Source of the DNA: Seminavis robusta
Taxonomy: Eukaryota; Bacillariophyta; Bacillariophyceae; Naviculales; Naviculaceae
DNA: 64,000 nt
Direction of reading: 5' to 3'
Assembly (NCBI GenBank): GCA_903772945.1
Contig: CAICTM010000276.1
Span: 1 to 64,000, forward strand
In this document: piece by piece, positions 21,058-29,614 of the stretch
Position numbering within the stretch: position 1 is the stretch's first letter
How the letters are laid out: the number at the start of each line of letters is the position of its first letter
Position numbers and translations under genes: made by a program
Notes under the pieces: generated by a model
Databases searched by the model: none
Told to the model about the DNA's origin: nothing
What the model saw: only the letters and a program-made list of their open reading frames with translations

Positions 21058-22743
21058 TTATTTGGGAACATCCGCATATCGTTCTATCAACCACGAGGAT
21101 GATGCATTTAGAACTTGTTGGTTCAGGACCAACGGTGCCAATCCATTCTGGTACTTGAGAGTCTTTTGTATTTCTGGTACCGTAGTATTGGCGCTACCGT
21201 CGTCGCTCTGCTCAGTATTGTTGTCATTGTCGTCGTCGTCTACCACTTGTTGACTCTCTTGTGAGGTGGCCATGACTTCATTCAAAAAGCCCAAGACATC
21301 TTTCCAGTTGAATAACTCTGGCTGTTTTGGTTGTGGTTGCTGGTCCCCTTTCTTTTGACGTTTTGGTGCTTCGTTCCCTGCCTTGTCATCAATCATCGTG
21401 AGTTTCCTCTCTAGAGCCTTGTTCATGACCAACTGCACCAACGCTTGTGCTTGCCCATCAATTTCCTGGACCAATACATCCGAGATCATTTGTCGTTGTT
21501 TGGCATGGATTTCCGACCAGGAGCAGCCGCGGACGTGATCCGATCCATAAAAGTGCTTCTTGAGAGCATCCATAGACTCAAATTCGGCGGTGCAGAGACG
21601 GCATTGGTAGGGCGGTTCCCTGGGTGCCCCCCAGGGATACTTTTCAATGGTCAACTCTATGCATCGTTGTTGCGCCGATTTCTGTAGTTGCATCCGACGC
21701 GTGGCATCGGTAGTAGTATCCGTGGTATGGAACTGTACATCATGGTTATTAGTAGAGGACCCAGTAGGTTGTACTAGCGTGGATTGAGAAGCAATATCGA
21801 CCGCTCTCTGCCAACAGCGCAGGAGCAATGCTCGTGGGACGTGGTTTCGATCAACGGTACACCGGACCGTGTCTGGATCCAACTGTCTCATTCTCTCTGG
21901 AACTAGCAATGCCTCGGTCTCTTTGCAGCCTGAAAAGGGCGTTGTGGAATCATCTATTGTTGTTGTTGTTGTTGTTGTGTTGCTGGGCACCACTGTAGAT
22001 AAGCGATCTCTGGTAAACTCGAACAAGGGAATGGAATCCCCAAATTGCTCATTCCAAGGTGCATCGATACCACCCTCGTTGCCAGCCCTGTCTTTGTACC
22101 GATTTCGTCGACCACCGCGCAAATCACGGGGCCATGGATCGGCCGCACACCCACTAGCGTGTCCATAAAGGCGAATATCATCTCCATGCAACAGATGCAG
22201 TGCATTGCCTTTTGTGTCTTTGGCCTTCTCCGTACTGCTCCCATCATCACTGCTGTCTTGACCTTCTTGGTCCGAGTGAGAAATAGAAGCTTCGTCTTCA
22301 TCATGGTTCCGTTTTCTCTTTTTGGTGGGTCTGCTCTTTCTCCGATCTGATTCTTCCGAACCATCTTGGAGATTAGTACGTTGTTGTCCTCCACTGCCAT
22401 CAGCATCATCAACAGTAGCAGAATTTCTGTCTTTGTTTTCTGACTGTGATTTATTGCGTTTCTTCCAAGTGTCAATTCTCCATGCCCGATGACGAAAGTG
22501 ATTTCCCGTCATGACGATATGCTCCAGTGCGTCTTCACAGTCCTGCAGCTCGAGTGCTGTGCTGCGTCTCTGGGCGTTGGAACCTCTCGCTCGAGTACCC
22601 ATGGCAATGCTACCATTTCTGTCGTTATGGTGTTGGTTGCTGGTGCCTCTATGCTTATTAGAAGTAGTTCCGCTAGCAACGTTGTTATTAGTATTGGAAG
22701 ACGGAGAAGAGCCATCGGACTCCTCTTCCATTGGACTGTTCAT
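21058..22743 (-). CDS. C2H2 zinc-finger protein, 561 aa
   Basis: Single frame from the ATG at 22743. The N-terminal half is hydrophilic and contains a nuclear signal-like RPTKKRKRNHDEDE. A patch near residues 185-240 looks ordered (GDDIRLYGHASGCAADPWP, APWNEQFGDSIPLFEFTRDR). One zinc finger lies near residues 378-405: C-x2-C-x12-H-x5-H in YQCRLCTAEFESMDALKKHF, a spacing typical of U1-like/matrin-type fingers found in RNA-processing proteins. A helical stretch follows (KQRQMISDVLVQEIDGQAQA), then a basic linker and FNWKDVLGFLNEVM. I do not recognise the orthologue. It shares a 181-base divergent promoter region with the exosome gene, which might hint at co-expression in RNA metabolism. Confidence 0.75.
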   Translation of the reverse strand: MNSPMEEESDGSSPSSNTNNNVASGTTSNKHRGTSNQHHNDRNGSIAMGTRARGSNAQRRSTALELQDCEDALEHIVMTGNHFRHRAWRIDTWKKRNKSQSENKDRNSATVDDADGSGGQQRTNLQDGSEESDRRKSRPTKKRKRNHDEDEASISHSDQEGQDSSDDGSSTEKAKDTKGNALHLLHGDDIRLYGHASGCAADPWPRDLRGGRRNRYKDRAGNEGGIDAPWNEQFGDSIPLFEFTRDRLSTVVPSNTTTTTTTIDDSTTPFSGCKETEALLVPERMRQLDPDTVRCTVDRNHVPRALLLRCWQRAVDIASQSTLVQPTGSSTNNHDVQFHTTDTTTDATRRMQLQKSAQQRCIELTIEKYPWGAPREPPYQCRLCTAEFESMDALKKHFYGSDHVRGCSWSEIHAKQRQMISDVLVQEIDGQAQALVQLVMNKALERKLTMIDDKAGNEAPKRQKKGDQQPQPKQPELFNWKDVLGFLNEVMATSQESQQVVDDDDNDNNTEQSDDGSANTTVPEIQKTLKYQNGLAPLVLNQQVLNASSSWLIERYADVPK

Positions 22744-22924
22744 CGTCAGTTTTTTGAGCTGTTTCCTGTTTTGTGTCTTCGTCTTGGATCCAAACTGATC
22801 AACTCAGACGGCTTATTGCTTGAAGCCAACCTACCAACAGCCATTCACTCCGTTCGACCATGATCAATCTGTTATTTATTGTTTCTTCATTTCTTCATTT
22901 CTGACAATCACAATCATCATCACC
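22744..22924. promoter_or_regulatory. Short bidirectional promoter region
   Basis: 181 bases separate the start codons of the minus-strand zinc-finger gene and the plus-strand exosome gene, so both must initiate here. A pyrimidine-rich stretch (TTTCTTCATTTCTTCATTTC) precedes the exosome ATG. The role is inferred from position only. Confidence 0.45.
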
Positions 22925-23824
22925 ATGCCACGAAACTACGCAAGTCTCTCCAACTGCTACAAGCCTCTTCCTTTTAACTTGGCGCAATCCCAGCAGGCTT
23001 CCACCACCACCACCGTTAGTAAAAAATCCAAAAGAGATAGAGCTTCCCATGAACTGAGGGTACTCCGCCTGGAGCTGGGCATTACGTCGGCCACGGGATC
23101 GGCCTTGGTAGAATTGGGACACACCAAGGTTCTCTGTCAAGTCATTGGGCCAACAACAACCAGTACGACGACAGTCAATATGGAAGAGGGAACCCTGGAA
23201 TGCCAAGTCCAATATGTCCCCAATGTCGGCTATCCCATTACCTCGCTGGTAGGTGCTGCCGCCAGTGGATTGGCATTGTCGTCGGAAACGCAGCAACATG
23301 CACAACAACCGACATCGGGACGAATCAATACACAAATTGGGGGCGTCGAAAAGGAATTGGCCAATCAGGTATTGTCCTCTCTTGCGGCGGCAGTGCCACT
23401 CAAAGCCTATCCCAAAAATGTGATTCAGTTGCAATTGACAATTCTACAAGACGATGGCAGTGTCATGTCAGCGTGCACCATTGCAGCTTCATTGGCACTC
23501 GTCAATGCCAGTATTGAAGTGTATGATATGGTCACCAGCGCCACTGTGGCTGTCATGAACGACGAGGACACTACGCAACCCAAACTCTTGGCAGACCCAA
23601 CCTACAGCGAACTGGAGCAAGCCGACGCCGTTGTCACACTCTCGCTGCTAGCCAATTGGAAAGAAGTCACATTATGGAATCAATCTGGACGACTGTCATC
23701 GACTTTGGCCAATGAAGCCATCAGTCTGTGTAGAGATGGATGCAGAAGCATGCACAAATTCATGAGGAATGCACTGTTGGATTTTGAGGAACCAGGCGGA
23801 CAAAAGACGACCACACAGACGTGA
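22925..23824 (+). CDS. RNase PH-domain exosome subunit (RRP41-like)
   Basis: Component of the six-member RNase PH ring of the RNA exosome, which threads RNA to the catalytic subunits. From the ATG at 22925 (CACCATG context, MPRNYASLSNCYKPLP) it reads 299 residues. An in-frame upstream extension exists but is hydrophobic and non-conserved. Family features: ELRVLRLELGITSATGSALV, ELGHTKVLCQVIGP, QLQLTILQDDGSVMSACTIA with the DDGS signature near the ring interface, and a closing helical region ISLCRDGCRSMHKFMRNAL. The match is best to RRP41/EXOSC4. The inserts (T-rich near residues 20-30 and a Q/H loop near 130) lengthen it beyond the usual 245. MTR3/EXOSC6 is the alternative. Confidence 0.78.
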   Translation: MPRNYASLSNCYKPLPFNLAQSQQASTTTTVSKKSKRDRASHELRVLRLELGITSATGSALVELGHTKVLCQVIGPTTTSTTTVNMEEGTLECQVQYVPNVGYPITSLVGAAASGLALSSETQQHAQQPTSGRINTQIGGVEKELANQVLSSLAAAVPLKAYPKNVIQLQLTILQDDGSVMSACTIAASLALVNASIEVYDMVTSATVAVMNDEDTTQPKLLADPTYSELEQADAVVTLSLLANWKEVTLWNQSGRLSSTLANEAISLCRDGCRSMHKFMRNALLDFEEPGGQKTTTQT

Positions 23825-24091
23825 AAGAATAGTCCAACCCAAGGCTATAGAACACTTCCTAAGCAAACAACGTGTAGAAAAATTGAGCTGGGACATTCGA
23901 TGTTCTTCTGTTCAGTTTTCAATTTATTTGCAATAGAACCATTCCTAGTTTGTTAGCTTTTCCATCCTTCGTGTGTACTTGTCGACTGAGACTCGTCACT
24001 CTGTTTAGGCTGCCAAAACAGTTTCTTTTGATTGCGTTGCGCCGGTAGGCACTGACAGTGAGTTCGAGTTCTTTTTGCTTTACCAAAACAA

Positions 24092-25045
24092 TCAAGCGGA
24101 AGGATCGGTTGCGGGGGCTTTGTTGGTAAGGCTTTTCAGCAGTTTCTTCGCTCTGTATTTTTCCATTTCGTTCAAGTGTTTGACAGGACAGGTTCCACTC
24201 GAAGCCTTCCAGAGCCAACGAATTGCCTCGTCCTTATCCACCGTCAGCACACCACCAAGACCAGTTGCCAATGCTGACCCTAACACGTAGGCCGCCAAAT
24301 CCGACCCGTTCCCCGCAGCCATAGCAGTATACATCATTCCTTTCATTAAGTCCTGGGCGACACCCGTTCCAGTCAAAAGGTCCACCCCTAGGAATACCGT
24401 GCACTCCAAGTTTCCATAGTCGTGTCCTTTCTTCATCAAGATGTGGCTCTTGGCTAGGTCTTTCGCAAAACCCTTTTCGCCGTATCGATAATTCAGTCCG
24501 ACAGTCAGCATGACATTTTTGTCGCCCGCATTGGCCTTCTTCAACAGGTCTTCCATTTCCTTCTTCTCCTTCACTTTTTCATTCCAACTGGAGAGCAATG
24601 AATCACCAATGACACCCGTCTTGATCAGTCCTTCAATCAAATTCTTGTGCTGGGGAGCCGGGAACAGACGGTCGCCCATCGGTTGATTCGTCATTGGTGA
24701 TGTTCTCTTAGTCGTGAGGTGTTGTTCAATTGCTAAGAAGGGAATGGAAAAATAGATGGTTGAGCACGAAGCAACTCATTGAGACTCAACTCGACCGTTA
24801 CCATGCTTACCCGAACGCTCGTAGACGCGGCCATCCTCAGCCGTGACAGGGTCCCACGGCATCTCACGGGTAATAGGGCAAATCAAATCCTCGACAGGGA
24901 ACTGGGCTTGCAGCTTCTCGAGCTGGAGCTTCTCTATTTCTTTGACTTTCTGAGGATTTGGACTATCGCTCAGTTTTGTTCCTTTGGGCTTCGAATCTTC
25001 CGTGGGCTTTGCACTGTTGTCGCTGTTTTCTTCTTTGGCTTTGGC
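24092..25045 (-). CDS. U-box and Sel1-like repeat protein (C-terminal part of a SAP/U-box/Sel1 locus)
   Basis: Two exons are clear on the minus strand: an upstream exon ending at 24811 (donor GTAAGC) and 24732-24092, with a 78-base intron in phase 1. The join completes a U-box, the E2-binding fold of some E3 ubiquitin ligases: DLICPITREMPWDPVTAEDG, RVYERSAIEQHLTTKRTSPM, TNQPMGDRLFP. Before it is a charged coiled-coil stretch (NPQKVKEIEKLQLEKLQAQF). After it are Sel1-like repeats (NAGDKNVMLTVGLNYRYGEK, GNGSDLAAYVLGSALATGLG). The frame is open upstream only to 25045, where a stop sits at the edge of a tandem repeat. The reading phase is the same as that of the SAP-domain frame at 25244-25771, so the two were probably one gene. 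The shorter frame starting at the ATG at 24694 would lose half of the U-box. Confidence 0.75.
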
Positions 25046-25065
25046 TTAATGATTCAAGTCTTCTA

Positions 25066-25280
25066 GTCTTCGTTGTCTTCATCTGACTTGAGGTTGTCAT
25101 CGTTTTCATTGGTGTTTGTCTCTGAATCGTCTTCAGTCTCGTTGTCTTCATCTGACTTGAGGTTGTCATCGTTTTCATTGGTGTTTGTCTCTGAATCGTC
25201 TTCAGTCTCGTTGTCTTCATCTGACTTGGGGTTGTCATCGTTTTCATTGGTGTTTTGTCTCTGAATCGTCTTCATTCTCC
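25066..25280 (-). repeat. 69-bp coding-type tandem repeat
   Basis: Three near-identical 69-base units (23 codons) plus degenerate relatives up to about 25440. In one frame each reads an acidic unit with core NENDDNLKSDEDNETEDDSE. The unit length is a multiple of three, as expected for an array that arose inside a coding sequence. One extra A:T pair at about 25252-25256 takes the array out of the frame of the upstream SAP segment. Confidence 0.85.
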
Positions 25281-25771
25281 TTGTCTTCTTCGGGCTTGGA
25301 GCTGCCATCGTTTACATTGGTCTTTGTCTCTGAATCGTCTTCATTCTCCTTGTCTTCTTCGGGCTCGGTGTTTTCACCGTTTTCGTTGGTGTTTGCCTCT
25401 GAAGCTTCAGTTGCGTTGTTGTCGTTGTCGTTATCGTTAGAATCGTCCTTGGCTTCATCGGTCTTGGGCTTATCATTCTGCTCATCTTCCTTCTTGGTAG
25501 TCGAATCGACATCTCTTTCCTCTTCCTTGGGCGTTGGACCTTCGTTTTCCCCTTCTTTCTGCTCATTGGGCGTCGCCTTGTCATCGTCATCTTCTTCGGC
25601 CTTTGGCTTTGAATCGCTCGTATGGGTGGTGTTCTGACTCTTGTGAGCGTCCAAAAGACGTTGACGAAGGACGTGGGCCTTCCCGGTACCTCCGAGTTTG
25701 GCTTTCTTGCATTGCGAACGAAGCTCATTGTAGGAGAGCTGGTTGATATCATCGATGGTAAGCAAAGACAT
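25244..25771 (-). CDS. SAP-domain acidic protein, N-terminal part of SAP/U-box/Sel1 locus
   Basis: From the ATG at 25771 the frame gives 175 residues. Residues about 3-40 form a SAP domain (IDDINQLSYNELRSQCKKAK, then LGGTGKAHVLRQRLLDAH), a helix-extension-helix motif for AT-rich DNA or protein binding. The rest is a highly acidic, disordered E/D/N/T-rich tail that runs into imperfect 23-residue repeats. The frame ends at 25244 because the homopolymer near 25254 has one more base than in the neighbouring repeat units; with the frame shifted by one base the acidic array continues to 25063. The U-box segment downstream is in the SAP frame again. Either the locus is a disabled gene, or the sequence has an indel error in the array, or an unseen intron removes the array. 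Confidence 0.65.
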   Translation of the reverse strand: MSLLTIDDINQLSYNELRSQCKKAKLGGTGKAHVLRQRLLDAHKSQNTTHTSDSKPKAEEDDDDKATPNEQKEGENEGPTPKEEERDVDSTTKKEDEQNDKPKTDEAKDDSNDNDNDNNATEASEANTNENGENTEPEEDKENEDDSETKTNVNDGSSKPEEDKENEDDSETKHQ

Positions 25772-26260
25772 GATGATGATACTAGCTATTAATAGTACTG
25801 GTAGTTGTTGGTGCTTCAGAAACTGTGGCTTCGGAAAGAAAAATGGGTGAGGGGGTGAGGTTTCGAGATGAAAAACAACGGAAAAAATGAGCTCTGAACA
25901 GTCACGAGGGTTGGGGCTAATAAAACACACGACTGAGGCATTCGTACCTGGTACCGTACCGGTACCGATACCGCTACCGTACGGTAAGGTGGTATGGAAT
26001 GAGAGCTCTTCGCTATCAAACACAAGGAATGATCAATCCTCCTGCAAAAGTATTACCGGTACCGGTACGCAGTTGCAAGTGGAGGCTGTCGCCCGCTGCT
26101 GGTACCGGTACCGGTAGTATAATGGGTCTCTATCGAAGTCATACCAATGAATAAACAAGACGCATTTCATGTATTATACAGTTTTAATGTAGCAATAGAA
26201 GGAAAGGATCCTTCTATCTTCTATCGTTGGTCAATCAAACCAACCAAAACTGTGGCTTGT
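25772..26260. other. Intergenic, dense in ACCGGTACC palindromes
   Basis: No gene. Palindromic words cluster here: GTACCGGTACCG and CCGTACGGTA near 25950-25985, TACCGGTACCGGTAC near 26052-26068, and CTGGTACCGGTACCGG near 26099-26114. Confidence 0.6.
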
Positions 26261-27229
26261 TCACGACGACAACGTTGACTCCTCATTGATCGTATCATTG
26301 TTTCCGCTGTCCTTGCTGGTGTTGTCTTTCGTTTCTTCTTCCTCGTCCAGCTGAGACATTTGTTGCATCTCTGTCAGATTGCAGCAACGCAATCCTCTCT
26401 TTTGAATTCCCTGCAGAAAGAACTCCAATGCCATCAGGTTGCCTTCTCGGAATCCCTTTTCTGGCATGTGAATGATGGCAATGCTACCTGCTTTGACTTG
26501 GGAGAGCATGAGATTTGAGACTTGCTTCATGGCCTTTTCTCGGTATTTCTGCAGCTTTGGGTCCGCGTCGCCATCGAGCTCTGCGGCAAAGAGCGGGTCG
26601 GCTTCCTGCGCAAAGGACCAATCGTCGCAGTAGCAATCTCCCAGTACATGTTCCATGTTGCCCTCTTCTTCCATGGCCTGCTTCATGTTGGCCGACATGA
26701 GGCCTTGGGGAGCCCTGAACCATCGAGTCTTCTTGGTCTTCTTTGCGTTCTGCTTTCCGTGCTTTTCTTCCAGGTCATCAAGAACCGCGTTGGCTTGTCT
26801 CATCTGTGTTTGGAACTCTGGCTTGTCCAACTTGTTGTAGTAAAAGAGACGATCACTGATCATATGATTTCCCACTTCATGGCCTTCATCCAACAGCTTT
26901 TCAATGACGGAATCTTCTTGGTTGGTCACGTAGTCGCTGCAGACAAAAAACGTGGCATGGGCGTTGTCGTACTTGGCCAACAACTCCAAGACATCGTTGG
27001 CCATGGAGGTTTCGGGTCCTCCTCGTGAGAGACCGTCATCGATCGTCAGAGCAATAACGGGCTGGTCTGTCTCGAAGTGAGTCAAAGTGCCGCCATATTC
27101 CTTGGGGTAGATCCTCTTGGCCAAGCGACCCAAACGCCGCATGCCAAACAGAGTGGCAAAGCGCCACACTGGCTTGTGAAGCAGGTTGGCCGTTGAACAG
27201 CAGCTCGTTCCTTTCTTGGTGGTGGGCAT
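26261..27229 (-). CDS. NodB-type polysaccharide deacetylase, 322 aa
   Basis: Carbohydrate esterase family 4-like enzyme, expected to remove N-acetyl groups from chitin-like or other polysaccharides. Motifs in order: motif 1 ALTIDDG (residues 60-66; the usual form is TFDDG, catalytic base Asp64); motif 2 GHEVGNHMISD (116-126); motif 3 RAPQG (172-176); motif 4 around DCYCDDW (about 205); motif 5 IIHMP. The canonical motif 2 ends in H-x3-H, which with Asp65 holds the metal. Here His122 is kept and the second His is Asp126, so metal binding may be altered. There is no signal peptide; the N-terminus is basic (TTKKGTSC, KRIYPKEYGG). The C-terminal tail is acidic and disordered. The family is confident; the substrate is unknown. 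Confidence 0.85.
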   Translation of the reverse strand: MPTTKKGTSCCSTANLLHKPVWRFATLFGMRRLGRLAKRIYPKEYGGTLTHFETDQPVIALTIDDGLSRGGPETSMANDVLELLAKYDNAHATFFVCSDYVTNQEDSVIEKLLDEGHEVGNHMISDRLFYYNKLDKPEFQTQMRQANAVLDDLEEKHGKQNAKKTKKTRWFRAPQGLMSANMKQAMEEEGNMEHVLGDCYCDDWSFAQEADPLFAAELDGDADPKLQKYREKAMKQVSNLMLSQVKAGSIAIIHMPEKGFREGNLMALEFFLQGIQKRGLRCCNLTEMQQMSQLDEEEETKDNTSKDSGNNDTINEESTLSS

Positions 27230-29614
27230 CTTTGTTTGATATTTGTATGTAATAGTTTTTCGCCAAATTTTAGTCCGACTTTTTCTTTGCCTCCAAAATT
27301 GTGAGTATTGTGAGAAGTGATTGAGCCAAACCGTTTTGCATGCGTTTTATTCAGGAATCAGTCGGAAATTCAGGCACCGTCTCAGTGTTGCATACGCACA
27401 CAGTTCAGACCGGTACAATCTTATTCGGCATGGAACATTGCACATAGAGCTACATAGCGACGGGGACAGCCAAGTTCACTTGCCCAAAGACTTCTTTGGC
27501 GAGAATGCACGATGATACTTAAAGCTCCTTTACCTTGGGGAACGTTCTTTCTACGTGACAGTCATTTGACTATTATGATACTTAGGAATCAAGACCAAAA
27601 GAAACCAATTGTGGCCATTCAGTATAAGTACTCGTGTAGTGGTACTACCGAACATGGTTGCTTGCAACGTAACCCGTAGTACCGTAGAGCGTACCGGTAT
27701 GGTAGTACCATTACCCTGTACCGTACACAGTGTCACGTACGCAGTGGCTGCGGTGGTGGGTGGCTGGTGTGGTGGGCATACCGTACCGTACGGTACAAAC
27801 ATGGTTCTGCAATGCTGCACACGCATGCAGAGTGCAGAGGAAAGGGGACTCGACTCGAGATGAGTGGCACAAACCACCAAACCATGACTGAGGAACAAGC
27901 ACTTCGGGAAGTAATAGACGAAGAGAGGGTCCTTGGGCAGTGGGCAGCTTGACCATGCTGGTACATGTACCGGTACCGCACCTCTCACACCACACACCCT
28001 ACCTGTACAGGGACCTGCTCCTGGTCACCCTCGTCCTCGTCCCAAATCGGTGGGAATCCCCGGACCCCAAACCGATCCCATCCACCTCCTGGTACGTACG
28101 TCTCTCTCAATTTGGAATGAATCAACCTGGACAAATTTTTACCAGCACATTTCACAAGGATACCGCACCGGCACGGGTACTGTATTGATAGCACCAAGCA
28201 GCAACCCCTTTTAACCAGAAACTGCTAAAACACCAGCAATGTTGGAAGGCATTGGGCAATTGGGCTGACCACTAACCATAAGTCTTGGGGAGGGGTTTTC
28301 ATCCAACCCTGTTTCCGAACGCCTCTTTGGAAAGATTTTTTGGCGCGCACATTGGCGGCTATTGTCGCCAGATCTGATGTCCAAGTCAAAGCTGCTGAAT
28401 CACATGGGAAAAGCTTATCATTGCTCCTCCGTTTGTGCCAGGATCAAATGAGAATACCGGTACTTGCCAGTACCGACCTGGCTGCAACTTTCCTCAAGCT
28501 TTTGAGGCCTTGTTACACCTTGTTACACATTCGCATTGCTTCAGGTAGAATGGCAAGTACGTAAGTCAACAAGTCAAGCAACATGGCCCGAGGGCAGCTC
28601 GCTCGAAGACACCGCTATGAACCAGTTCCGCCGCTCCTCTGGAATGTTGATGGTGCTCTTGCACTACCATTCACATACAGTAACGTTTAGCCCTCCTGCA
28701 CCCTTCCGGACTACTGTGGCCCCTTCATCTAACCCTGCCTATTTCCTCTCCCCTGATCCTCTCCCTCTGATCACCCCACCGTACGATCCCCGCTGCCACG
28801 CTGCTTTCCTCGCCGCCCACCCGCTGCCTCGCTGATTCCGCCACAGCTAGTCTCCTGTGCCCAGCGTTTTGCATGAATTTTCTCAGTCTCTTTCGTTGCA
28901 GTCTGGATCTGTGGATTGGATTCGTTGGGTTTGTTGCTCTGGTTCACTGGTAGTTTAGAAGTAGAGTGATTCGATCACTCAAATAGTCTGTAAGAAAGGG
29001 AATACAATCGGCTTGGTTGCCTGTATCGCTCGCCACAAGCAAAAATGCTTTGCTGCAGCACCCTTCCATGGGCTTGGGACAGATTCAACCAAGCCTTGGT
29101 CAACAGATGGTGCTTGGAAGCTTGGAAGCAAGTCTTTGTAGCCGAGAACAAAAAGAAGGCACTGTGGCTTCAAAGGATCATCGCAACTGTACCTTGGGAC
29201 TGGTCCTGTACCGATAGTAGGTTTTACGAGCAACGCAAGCTACACGGATGCAAGCATGTTGAAACATGGCTGGAGTCAGAGCGCTGCACAGAGGAAGAAT
29301 TAACATTTTGGCAAAAGCATTAACTACATTTCATTTGGTCGCGTCAAGTTGATCTGCGTTTGCGAGATTGCAGTTCCTGATACAGTAGTAAAGTTTTCGT
29401 TGCAAAGTCATCGCAGTCAGTCGCAGCGCCCAGCCACATTAAAGTGGGAAAGAAGGATGAATCGAATCTTCAATGCAAACAACAAACAAAGAAGTAGGCT
29501 CTACTACCGTACCAACCCCATAGCCAGCTACCGCTACGGTACCGCCGAGGTAGATCAATTTCTAAAAAACAGAGAACACACCAGCTCACAATTTCAGCAA
29601 TCACCATCCAGAAA
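27230..29614. other. Intergenic, about 2.4 kb
   Basis: No convincing gene. The part at 27600-28200 is crowded with TACCGGTA and CCGTACGGTA palindromes. A 92-codon frame at 29045-29323, rich in W and K, is the best coding candidate but lacks any recognisable domain. Confidence 0.4.

Noticed and set aside
22820-22924. In-frame N-terminal extension of the exosome subunit
   Set aside because: It is hydrophobic and unlike the family; the ATG at 22925 has a good context and gives a normal N-terminus.
29045-29323. 92-codon Trp/Lys-rich frame that reads somewhat like a protein
   Set aside because: It shows no domain and no partner exon, and its length is within chance expectation.
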